From contig DCRZ01000007.1 in NCBI GenBank assembly GCA_002325375.1, positions 1 to 55,625 on the forward strand: a DNA stretch of 55,625 nt, written 5' to 3'. Each line of letters starts with the position of its first letter. Within the stretch, counting starts at the first letter, position 1. The notes under the pieces were generated by a model that saw nothing but the letters and a program-made list of their open reading frames with translations, had not been told where the DNA came from and searched no databases. Source of the stretch: Rhodospirillaceae bacterium UBA1479 (lineage in GTDB: Bacteria; Pseudomonadota; Alphaproteobacteria; Rhodospirillales; Casp-alpha2). The translations under genes were made by a program, and so were the position numbers. Of the stretch, positions 43,911-54,162 are shown one piece after another.

Positions 43911-44873
43911 ATGATTCAGGCGATGCTGGCCGAACGGCCGGCCCTTGATACGAAAAAGTTCCAGAATCCGGAGGTCACGGCCAAGGGCGAGGCCCGCGCC
44001 GCCGTGGCGCTTGCCGGCCTGCGTACGCTTTGGATCAATACGGGATCGCTCTGCAACATCGAATGCGACGGCTGCTACATCGAAAGCGGGCCGAAGAACG
44101 ACCGTCTCGCCTATATCACCCGGAACGAGGCCGCCGCCTTCCTGGACGAGATCACGCGGGACGGCCTGGGCACCCAGGAAATCGGCTTCACCGGTGGCGA
44201 GCCCTTCATGAACAAGGACATGGCCGCCATGGCCGGGGACGCCCTGGCGCGGGGCTTTCGCGTGTTGATCCTGACCAACGCCATGGCGCCCTTGTGGCAA
44301 AAACGGGCGGCGGTCGCCGACCTTGCCCGGCGTCACGGCAAGGCCCTGGCATTGCGCGTGTCCATCGACCACTTCACCCCGGCCGGCCATGAGGCGGTCC
44401 GAGGGGCGAACAGCTGGGCGCCGATGATGCGCGGCCTGAAATGGCTGGCTGGCCTGGATGTCACCCTGTCCGTCGCCGCCCGCCAGCCGATCGGCGAGAC
44501 GGAAGATCAAACCCGCACGGGATTCGCCCGGCTGTTCGCCGCCGAAGGCATCGACCTGGACGCCCACTCGCCCCGCGATCTGGTTGTCTTCCCCGACATG
44601 GACGCGGCCCGCGACGTGCCGGAAATCACCACTGCCTGCTGGGGCATCCTGGGTGTCGACCCGGCAAGCATCATGTGCGCCACCGCCCGCATGGTGGTGA
44701 AGCGCAAGGGCGCCGACGCCCCCGTCGTCCTGCCCTGCACCCTGCTGCCCTATGACAGCCGGTTCGAAATGGGCCCGACCCTGGCCGACGCCGGAGGACC
44801 TGTGCATCTAAACCATCCCCATTGCGCCACCTTCTGCGTGCTCGGCGGCGCCAACTGCTCCGGAGGCGACTAA
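43911..44873 (+). CDS. Radical SAM enzyme with C-terminal cysteine cluster
   Basis: A 320-residue radical SAM protein. Cys48, Cys52 and Cys55 (CNIECDGCYIE) hold the S-adenosylmethionine [4Fe-4S] cluster, and FTGGEPFMN is the SAM-binding GGE motif. Six further cysteines in the C-terminal part (Cys243, 256, 276, 305, 309, 316; ending HCATFCVLGGANCSGGD) could bind an auxiliary iron-sulfur cluster, as in SPASM/Twitch-type enzymes. ATG 43911 has AGGA eight bases upstream; the ATG two codons earlier is too close. The next gene starts three bases after the stop. The substrate is unknown. Confidence 0.85.
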   Translation: MIQAMLAERPALDTKKFQNPEVTAKGEARAAVALAGLRTLWINTGSLCNIECDGCYIESGPKNDRLAYITRNEAAAFLDEITRDGLGTQEIGFTGGEPFMNKDMAAMAGDALARGFRVLILTNAMAPLWQKRAAVADLARRHGKALALRVSIDHFTPAGHEAVRGANSWAPMMRGLKWLAGLDVTLSVAARQPIGETEDQTRTGFARLFAAEGIDLDAHSPRDLVVFPDMDAARDVPEITTACWGILGVDPASIMCATARMVVKRKGADAPVVLPCTLLPYDSRFEMGPTLADAGGPVHLNHPHCATFCVLGGANCSGGD

Positions 44874-44876
44874 GCC

Positions 44877-45764
44877 ATGGCCGCGACCCAACGCCCCGCC
44901 CTTGACCTCGGCCGTCTCGACGGTCCGGTCCTGCTGTTCGGCGGCCCCTATTCCAACCTGCACTCGACCCGGGCGCTGCGCGCCGAAACCGACCGCCTGG
45001 GAATCCCGGCGGGCCGGGTGATCTGCACCGGCGACGTGGTCGCCTACTGCGGCGATCCGGACGGCACCCTTGATGAAATTATCGATTGGGGCTGTCATGT
45101 CGCCATGGGCAACTGCGAGGAAGCCCTGGGCGAAGGCGGCGACGACTGCCGCTGCGGCTTCGAAAAAGGATCGCAGTGCGACCTTCTGTCCGTGCGCTGG
45201 TTCGCCCATGCCAGCAGCCACGTGACCCCTGCCCACAAGGCCTGGATGGCTGGCCTGCCCCACCCCATCACGTTCGAGATGGGAGGGGCCAAATTCGCCG
45301 TGGTGCACGGCCATTCGCGGGACATTTCCGAATGGGTGTTCGCCTCCACCCCGGAAGCCGAAAAGCGCGTCGCCCTCGACGACCTGGGCGTGGACGGCGT
45401 GATCGCGGGCCATTCCGGCCTGCCGTTCACCGATGTGCTGTCCGACGGGCGTCTGTGGCACAATCCGGGCGTCATCGGCGTGCCCGCCAACGACGGCACG
45501 CCCCGGGTCTGGTATTCCGTGCTGGACCCCGCCCCGGGCGGGATCGTCATCCGCCATCTGGCGTTGGACTACGATTATGAAGGGGCGCGGGCCGGCATGG
45601 CGCGGGAAGCCCTGCCCGATGCCTATCGCCAGGCGCTGAAAGACGGCCTGTGGCCCAATCTGGACGTTCTGCCGACGGCCGAAGCGGCCCTGACCGGACA
45701 AGCGCTGGCGTTCGACCCGGTCACTTGGATCTTGCCGGAGCCGCGCGTCGGGAAAGTCGCCTGA
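44877..45764 (+). CDS. Metallophosphoesterase-like protein with altered active site
   Basis: A 295-residue protein with the calcineurin-like phosphoesterase fold: VICTGDVVAYCGDP (Asp53), MGNCEE (Asn79), VVHGHS (His144, His146), AGHSGLPF and WHNPGVIG all align in order. The first metal motif, usually D-x-H-G-N, reads GGPYSN (22-27); GNH is GNC (Cys80), as also seen in YfcE-like members; the final GHTH is GHSG. Cysteines 80, 91, 93 and 101 cluster in one loop. So metal binding must differ or be lost. It is expressed with the radical SAM gene (3-bp gap). Confidence 0.8.
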   Translation: MAATQRPALDLGRLDGPVLLFGGPYSNLHSTRALRAETDRLGIPAGRVICTGDVVAYCGDPDGTLDEIIDWGCHVAMGNCEEALGEGGDDCRCGFEKGSQCDLLSVRWFAHASSHVTPAHKAWMAGLPHPITFEMGGAKFAVVHGHSRDISEWVFASTPEAEKRVALDDLGVDGVIAGHSGLPFTDVLSDGRLWHNPGVIGVPANDGTPRVWYSVLDPAPGGIVIRHLALDYDYEGARAGMAREALPDAYRQALKDGLWPNLDVLPTAEAALTGQALAFDPVTWILPEPRVGKVA

Positions 45765-45776
45765 CGGCGGACGTGC

Positions 45777-46250
45777 TTACTTGTAGCGGATTTCGCAGAT
45801 TTCGTAGGCTTTGGAGCCGCCGGGGGCGGCGACCTCGACCGAATCCTCGGCCGACTTGCCGATCAAGGCTCGGGCCAGGGGCGAGGTCACGGAAATCTTG
45901 CCCTTTTCCAGGTCGGCCTCGTGCTGCCCGACGATGCGGTAAGTGACTTCCTTGCCCGTGTCCTCGTCGGCAAGCACCACCCAGGCGCCGAACCGCACCG
46001 TGTCGCCGGCCATGGCCGAGGTGTCGATGACCTCGGCCAGGCTGATCGCGGCCTCCAGCTCGGCGATGCGGCCTTCGATGAAGCCCTGCTTGTCACGCGC
46101 GGCATCGTACTCGGCGTTTTCCGACAGGTCGCCATGAGCCCGCGCCTCGGCAATCGCCTGGATGACCGCGGGGCGATCCACGGCCTTCAGCCGCTTGAGT
46201 TCGTCTTCGAGGGCCTGAAGGCCTTCGCGCGTCATCGGAAGTTTGTCCAT
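45777..46250 (-). CDS. greA: Transcription elongation factor GreA
   Basis: GreA rescues backtracked RNA polymerase by stimulating transcript cleavage. The 157-residue protein has the coiled-coil hairpin with acidic tip (EARAHGDLSENAEYDAARDKQ) split here as EARAHGDLSENAEYD and AARDKQGFIEGRIAEL, and the C-terminal FKBP-like domain (ISVTSPLARALIGKSAED). GGAG precedes the ATG at 46250; the frame is open further upstream without support. It follows carB on the same strand by 103 bp. Confidence 0.96.
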   Translation of the reverse strand: MDKLPMTREGLQALEDELKRLKAVDRPAVIQAIAEARAHGDLSENAEYDAARDKQGFIEGRIAELEAAISLAEVIDTSAMAGDTVRFGAWVVLADEDTGKEVTYRIVGQHEADLEKGKISVTSPLARALIGKSAEDSVEVAAPGGSKAYEICEIRYK

Positions 46251-46353
46251 CTCACCGCTCTCCTGCCCCGATCCGGGCGTATCAAAACACAAAATCATGG
46301 TGCCGGCCCTTATCGGTAAGGGCCCGTCTATCACCGGATCATGCTGGATTGGT

Positions 46354-49620
<3,267 letters not shown>

Positions 49621-49629
49621 TTTAAGAAT

Positions 49630-49657
49630 GAACCACTGAGACAATGAGGCGGTGAGA
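49630..49657 (+). repeat. Left terminal inverted repeat
   Basis: Begins GAACCACTGAGACAATGAGG and ends CGGTGAGA. TGAG occurs three times at 8-9 base spacing. It lies ten bases upstream of the carB ATG. Confidence 0.8.
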
Positions 49658-49674
49658 AGAAAGGGTGAGAGAAA

Positions 49675-50061
49675 TCAAAGCACCAACCTCCGGATTCCGT
49701 CCTTCAGGACACTTGAGTTGAAGTTCAGCAAAAGCCCTGTCTTCAACCCGCTCAGCTTCAGATACGTCAACAATTGGGCTTCATGGATGGGCAACAGGCG
49801 ATCAACCGTTTTCAATTCGATAACAAGCTCACCTTCGACAACTACATCCATTCGGTAACCGCATTCCAACTTCTCGCTCTTATAGATAACAGGCAGAGGC
49901 ACTTGCCTGTCATACCCGATACCGTTGGTCTCCAGTTCAAAACAAAGACATTCCTCGTAGGCGGATTCCAAAAGGCCGGGTCCCAGGTGACGATGGACCT
50001 CAATCGCAAGCCCGATAACCTTCTCGGTAAGCGGGTCATTAGGAACGGCCGGATGCCTCAT
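49675..50061 (-). CDS. GxxExxY family protein, PD-(D/E)XK nuclease-like
   Basis: A 128-residue protein of the GxxExxY family (TIGR04256 / PDDEXK_3). The name motif is Gly29-x-x-Glu32-x-x-Tyr35 in GLLESAYEECL. The nuclease-like core is Asp72 in RMDVVVEGE, Glu82-x-Lys84 in VIELKTVD and Gln96 in EAQLLTYL. No function has been proven for the family. The gene is in the same direction as carA and carB, starts at ATG 50061, and a GAGGCAGTGAGA stretch of the inverted repeat may act as ribosome site. Base composition is well below its neighbours in GC. Confidence 0.88.
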   Translation of the reverse strand: MRHPAVPNDPLTEKVIGLAIEVHRHLGPGLLESAYEECLCFELETNGIGYDRQVPLPVIYKSEKLECGYRMDVVVEGELVIELKTVDRLLPIHEAQLLTYLKLSGLKTGLLLNFNSSVLKDGIRRLVL

Positions 50062-50068
50062 CCTTTTA

Positions 50069-50096
50069 TCTCACTGCCTCACCGTCTCAGTGGTTC
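50069..50096 (-). repeat. Right terminal inverted repeat
   Basis: On the minus strand it begins GAACCACTGAGACGGTGAGG and ends CAGTGAGA; it differs from the left copy at three positions. The carA frame reads into it as Asn-His-stop. Confidence 0.8.
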
Positions 50097-51277
50097 CCTT
50101 TTTCATCCATCAGCGCGACGAACCGCTTGAACAGGTAGTGCGAATCCTGCGGGCCCGGCGAGGCTTCCGGGTGGTACTGCACGGAGAACACGGGCTTGCC
50201 GTCGACCCGGATGCCCTCAAGCGCACCATCGAACAGGGAGCGGTGGGTCTCCACCACGCCGGCGGGCAGGCTGTCGCGTTCGACCACGAAGCCGTGGTTC
50301 TGGCTGGTGATCTCGACCTTGCCGGTTTCCAGGTCCTTCACGGGCTGGTTGGCGCCGCGGTGACCCAGGTGCATCTTCGACGTCTTGGCGCCGAGTGCGA
50401 GGGCCAGGATCTGATGGCCCAGGCAGATGCCGAACACGGGCAGGCCCGTGGCCATCACGTCCTGGACCATGGGCACGGCGTATGCGCCGGTCGCCGCCGG
50501 GTCGCCCGGACCGTTGCTAAGAAAAAGCCCATCCGGACGATGGGCCAGGATGTCTTCGGCGGTGGCCGTTGCCGGCACCACGGTGACCTTGCACCCCTCT
50601 GCCGCGAGGCAACGCAGGATGTTCTGTTTGGCCCCGAAATCGACGGCGACGACATGGTGTTTGGGCGCCGTCTGGGTGCCGTAACCTTGGCCCAGTTTCC
50701 ACATCGTGGTGTCCCAGGAATAGGTCTGGGCGCAGGACACGTCCTTGGCCAGGTCCAGGCCTTCAAGCCCGGGAAAGCCCTGGGCCATGGCAACGAGGGC
50801 CGGAATGTCGAGGGGGCCGTCGTCTTTATAGGCGACGACGCCGTTGGGCGCCCCGCCGTCGCGGATCAGCCGGGTCAGGCGCCGGGTATCGACCCCGGTG
50901 ACCGCCGTCAGGTTATGGGATTTCAGCCAGGCGTCCAGATGCTGGGCCGCGCGCCAGCTGGCCGGATCGGTGATATCGACGCGCATGACCGCCCCCCGGG
51001 CCGCCGGGGTGATGGTTTCCATGTCTTCCGGATTGGCGCCGACGTTGCCGATATGCGGGAAGGTAAAGGTGATGACCTGACCGGCGTAGGACGGATCGGT
51101 GAGGATTTCCTGATACCCGGTGATCGAGGTGTTGAAACAGACCTCGCCCACGGAGGCCCCCGGCGCACCTGCGCCGCGGCCCCAGAAAACATCGCCGGAC
51201 GCCAGCACCAGGGCCGCGTTTGCGTTTGGCGGTTGGGCGGCCACGGTCGTGGTCGCGGGCTTGGAGGCTTCGGACAT
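50087..51277 (-). CDS. carA: Carbamoyl-phosphate synthase small subunit
   Basis: CarA hydrolyses glutamine and channels ammonia to CarB. The 396-residue protein has the N-terminal CarA domain (ALVLASGDVFWGRGAG, VCFNTSITGYQEILTDPSY) and a class I glutaminase domain with the nucleophile Cys in PVFGICLGHQ and His/Glu in QYHPEASPGP. The ATG at 51277 is preferred to a start 26 codons earlier. The last three codons (Asn-His-stop) are encoded by the right repeat of the inserted element, so the original C-terminus has been replaced after MDEKG. Confidence 0.96.
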   Translation of the reverse strand: MSEASKPATTTVAAQPPNANAALVLASGDVFWGRGAGAPGASVGEVCFNTSITGYQEILTDPSYAGQVITFTFPHIGNVGANPEDMETITPAARGAVMRVDITDPASWRAAQHLDAWLKSHNLTAVTGVDTRRLTRLIRDGGAPNGVVAYKDDGPLDIPALVAMAQGFPGLEGLDLAKDVSCAQTYSWDTTMWKLGQGYGTQTAPKHHVVAVDFGAKQNILRCLAAEGCKVTVVPATATAEDILAHRPDGLFLSNGPGDPAATGAYAVPMVQDVMATGLPVFGICLGHQILALALGAKTSKMHLGHRGANQPVKDLETGKVEITSQNHGFVVERDSLPAGVVETHRSLFDGALEGIRVDGKPVFSVQYHPEASPGPQDSHYLFKRFVALMDEKGNH

Positions 51278-51422
51278 ATGACTTTTTCGGGCTGAGGTTG
51301 GACCAAGGCGCCCGGGCCGCGCCGACGGCGACGACCCTGCATGCGTTGGAAACAAGCTTCTACGCGTGTCCCGGTATCAGGTCAAGACTCGTTTCAGAAA
51401 AAATATCCTTATATTTCAACTA

Positions 51423-51428
51423 ATTATA
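51423..51428 (-). promoter_or_regulatory. Possible carA -10 element
   Basis: A perfect TATAAT on the minus strand in the AT-rich carA-yqeY intergenic region, about 145 bases before the carA ATG. No matching -35 was recognised, so this is tentative. The long leader could hold pyrimidine control. Confidence 0.3.
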
Positions 51429-51502
51429 GAATCGGAACACGTTTGCCTTGGGGGTTAATTTGAGCTAGGGTCCGCATCTTCCGCCACAACCGGGACATAC
51501 CC

Positions 51503-51958
51503 ATGCTACGCGAGCAGATTTCGGCTGCGCTGAAGACCTCCATCAAGTCCAAGGAAGCCTGCGCCACGGCGACGCTGCGCCTGATCAGTGCGGCCATCAA
51601 GGACCGGGACATCGCCGCCCGGGACAAGGGCAATCAGGAGGGCATTTCCGACGACGAAATCCTGAGCCTGCTGCAATCCATGATCAAGCAGCGCGTCGAA
51701 AGCGCCGATATCTATGATAAGGGCGACCGCCAGGATCTGGCCGCCCGCGAGCGCGAGGAAATCACCGTCATCGAACGCTTCCTGCCGGCCCAGATGTCGG
51801 CGGACGAGGTCGTCGCGGCGGTCGAGGGCGCGATCAAGGACACCGGCGCCGATTGCATCAAGGACATGGGCAAGTGCATGGCCGCCTTGAAGCAGAAGTA
51901 CGCCGGCCGCATGGACTTTTCCAAAGCCAGCGCCCTGGTCAAGGACAAGCTCTGCTAG
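51503..51958 (+). CDS. GatB/YqeY domain protein
   Basis: A 151-residue helical protein of the YqeY family, related to the tRNA-binding tail of the GatB amidotransferase subunit. LREQISAALKTSIKSKEACA, ISDDEILSLLQSMIKQRVES and IVERFLPAQM-like segments (VIERFLPAQMSADEV) are typical. It stands before dnaG and rpoD, the usual place in alphaproteobacteria, and diverges from carA. Its biochemical role is not settled. Confidence 0.9.
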   Translation: MLREQISAALKTSIKSKEACATATLRLISAAIKDRDIAARDKGNQEGISDDEILSLLQSMIKQRVESADIYDKGDRQDLAAREREEITVIERFLPAQMSADEVVAAVEGAIKDTGADCIKDMGKCMAALKQKYAGRMDFSKASALVKDKLC

Positions 51959-52034
51959 CTCAGGGCCTGCTCGTCGATTCGCCCGGCATTTCACCAGCGA
52001 TATCCACGCGAACCCGCTGTGGATGACTTGAGAA

Positions 52035-52055
52035 TCACGGGGATAACCCCCGTGA
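52035..52055 (+). terminator. Hairpin between yqeY and dnaG
   Basis: TCACGGGG (52035-52042) and CCCCGTGA (52048-52055) form an 8-bp stem with a 5-nt loop. No T-run follows, so it may attenuate or process the transcript. Confidence 0.4.
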
Positions 52056-52142
52056 CTCCACTGCTGCGCCGATCCCCTTATTATGGGTATGGTCGCAGGT
52101 TCCAATCCTGCCCTTAAACCACAGACAGGCGACCCATCGCAG

Positions 52143-53993
52143 ATGGCGATCCCCCCGGAATTCCTGGAAGAACTGAAGGCGCGGCTGCCCGCGACGGATG
52201 TCGTCGGCCGGCGGGTCAAGCTGATCCGTTCGGGCCGCGACACCAAGGGCTGCTGCCCCTTCCATAAGGAAAAAACGCCGAGCTTCCACGTCTACGACGA
52301 CCATTACCACTGCTTCGGCTGCGGCGCGCATGGATCGGTCATCGATTTCGTGATGGAAAGCGAGGGCCTGGAGTTCCGCGAGGCGGTGCAGCGTCTGGCC
52401 GGCGAGGCCGGGCTGCCCATGCCCGAGGAAACCCCGGAAGACCGCGAGCGCCGGGCCCGCAACCGCACCCTGGCCGAGGTCGTGGAGATGGCGGCGGCGT
52501 TCTTCGAGAAATGCCTGCGCATGCCCGAAGGCCGCCCGGCCTTGGATTACCTGCGCGGGCGCGGCCTGACGGATGAGACGATCCGCCGGTTCCGCTTAGG
52601 ATTCTCCCCCGACGGGCGCGGCAAGCTGAAATCCATGCTGGCGGCGGAGGGCATCGAAGAGGGCCTGATGGTCGCCGCCGGGCTGCTGGTTCAGCCCGAG
52701 GACGCGGGGCGCGAGCCTTACGATCGGTTCCGGGGCCGGGTCATGTTCCCGATCACCGACCGCCAGGGCCAGGTCATCGCCTTCGGCGCGCGACTGCTGG
52801 CGGGTGACGGGCCCAAATACCTGAATTCGCCGGAAACCCCCCTGTTCCACAAGGGCCGCAACCTGTACGGCCTGGCCCAGGCCAAGGATGCGATCCGAAG
52901 CGCCGGCACGGTCATCGTCTGCGAAGGCTATACGGACGTCATCGCCCTGGCCCAGGCCGGGATCGGCCAGGCCGTTGCGCCCTTGGGCACGGCCCTGACG
53001 GAAGAGCAGATCGCCCTGCTGTGGCGATTGGCGCCGGAGCCGGTGCTGTGCTTCGACGGCGATGCGGCCGGCCAGCGCGCCGCCGCGCGGGCGGCGGAAC
53101 GGGCCCTGCCGCTGCTCAAGGCCGGGTTCGGGCTGCGCTTCGCCCTGCTGCCGCCGGGCGAAGATCCGGACAGCCTGGTCCAAGGCCAGGGCCGCCAGGC
53201 CTTCGATGCGCTGCTGGCCGGCGCGACGGCGTTGTCCGAACTGATCTGGCGGGTTGAATCGGGCGGCCGCCTGCCGCCGACGCCGGAAGGCCGGGCCGAT
53301 TTGAACAAGCGCCTCGACCAGCGCATCCGCGACATCCCCGACCCCACCGTGCGGCGCTATTTCCAGGATTTCTTCAAAAGCCGCCTGTGGCCCGACGGCC
53401 CCGGCCGGCAGGGCGGGCGCGGCGGCCAACGGCAGGAACGCGGGTTCGGCCGTGGCAAATGGGGCGCCAACGCCTGGACCGGGCCGTCCGAGCGCCTGCG
53501 CGCCGACACCGCCGACACCCGGCCGGTGGAGAGCGCGCGCCTGCGCTGGGCCATCCTTCTGGCGACCGCGATCAACCATCCGGAGCTGCTGGCCGAGGTC
53601 GAGGAAGAGCTCGGCCAGGTCGCCATCAATGACCAGAACCTTGACAATCTGCGTCAGGCGATATTAATCACCCACGCGGGTGGTTTACCCCTTGACACCG
53701 AGGGGCTTGTAAACCACTTGTCAGAGCAGGGTTATTCCCAGGCGCTGAGCCAGCTATTAAGCGCGCGAACCTACGACCACGCTAGATTCGCCCGACCCAA
53801 TGCGGGACATGCAGAGGCCAGACAAGGTTGGGAAGCGACCATTAGCCACTTGCGCGGAGAGGACCTGGAGTCCGAACTCCAAGCAGCCCAGGATGCTGTC
53901 CGGCGCGACCCGTCGGAAGCAAACATGAATTGGGTTGTTCGGGTTCGGCGGATGATGGACGAAGGCGAACAGCCGGAAGCGGCCTTCGACTAG
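52143..53993 (+). CDS. dnaG: DNA primase
   Basis: DnaG makes RNA primers at the replication fork. The 616-residue protein has the zinc-binding CHC2 domain (Cys38, His41, Cys57, Cys60), the primase core and the TOPRIM domain (VIVCEGYTDVIAL; DGDAAGQRAA), then a linker rich in Gly/Arg/Gln and a C-terminal helicase-binding domain. MAIPPEFLEELKARLP is the usual start; the frame is open 20 codons earlier. The last 250 bases are less GC-rich than the rest. rpoD follows, as in the macromolecular-synthesis operon. Confidence 0.96.
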   Translation: MAIPPEFLEELKARLPATDVVGRRVKLIRSGRDTKGCCPFHKEKTPSFHVYDDHYHCFGCGAHGSVIDFVMESEGLEFREAVQRLAGEAGLPMPEETPEDRERRARNRTLAEVVEMAAAFFEKCLRMPEGRPALDYLRGRGLTDETIRRFRLGFSPDGRGKLKSMLAAEGIEEGLMVAAGLLVQPEDAGREPYDRFRGRVMFPITDRQGQVIAFGARLLAGDGPKYLNSPETPLFHKGRNLYGLAQAKDAIRSAGTVIVCEGYTDVIALAQAGIGQAVAPLGTALTEEQIALLWRLAPEPVLCFDGDAAGQRAAARAAERALPLLKAGFGLRFALLPPGEDPDSLVQGQGRQAFDALLAGATALSELIWRVESGGRLPPTPEGRADLNKRLDQRIRDIPDPTVRRYFQDFFKSRLWPDGPGRQGGRGGQRQERGFGRGKWGANAWTGPSERLRADTADTRPVESARLRWAILLATAINHPELLAEVEEELGQVAINDQNLDNLRQAILITHAGGLPLDTEGLVNHLSEQGYSQALSQLLSARTYDHARFARPNAGHAEARQGWEATISHLRGEDLESELQAAQDAVRRDPSEANMNWVVRVRRMMDEGEQPEAAFD

Positions 53994-54162
53994 GAGGCAG
54001 CCGGACGGCAAGTGGTTATACCAACGGGCAGTTTGACGAGACGCGTTTTTTCAGACTGGGACATGGCATCGGGACCCCATTGAGGTTTGTGCCGGACCGG
54101 ACGCCAAGGGCGGAAGGACCGGAGGGGGCGGGGTCCCCGAACAACGGATTTAGAGGTCGAGC

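Larger units (their letters stand above)
49630..50096. mobile_element. 467-bp inverted-repeat element carrying only a GxxExxY gene
   Basis: Bounded by 28-bp terminal inverted repeats (49630-49657 and 50069-50096) that match at 25 of 28 positions and start GAACCACTGAGAC. The single gene fills the interior. It separates carA from carB, which are normally adjacent or nearby, is clearly more AT-rich than both, and provides the carA stop codon. No obvious target-site duplication and no transposase are seen, so it must move in trans or by its own nuclease-like product (inference). Confidence 0.75.

Noticed and set aside
45071..45130. GNC in place of GNH in the metallophosphoesterase as unique evidence of inactivity
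   Set aside because: A Cys at that position also occurs in YfcE-like family members, so on its own it is not unusual; the loss of the D-x-H motif and the GHTH His carries the argument.
51356..51420. Weak AT-rich hairpin (AAATAT/ATATTT) with a T-run before carA as an attenuator
   Set aside because: The stem is only A-T pairs and no leader peptide or antiterminator alternative was recognised.
52083..52125. tRNA-like T-arm (GCAGGTTCCAATCCTGC) followed by AAACCA before dnaG
   Set aside because: The acceptor and D-arm partners are missing and the loop has C where a purine is needed, so no cloverleaf can be built. Could be a degraded tRNA end but not supportable as an RNA gene.
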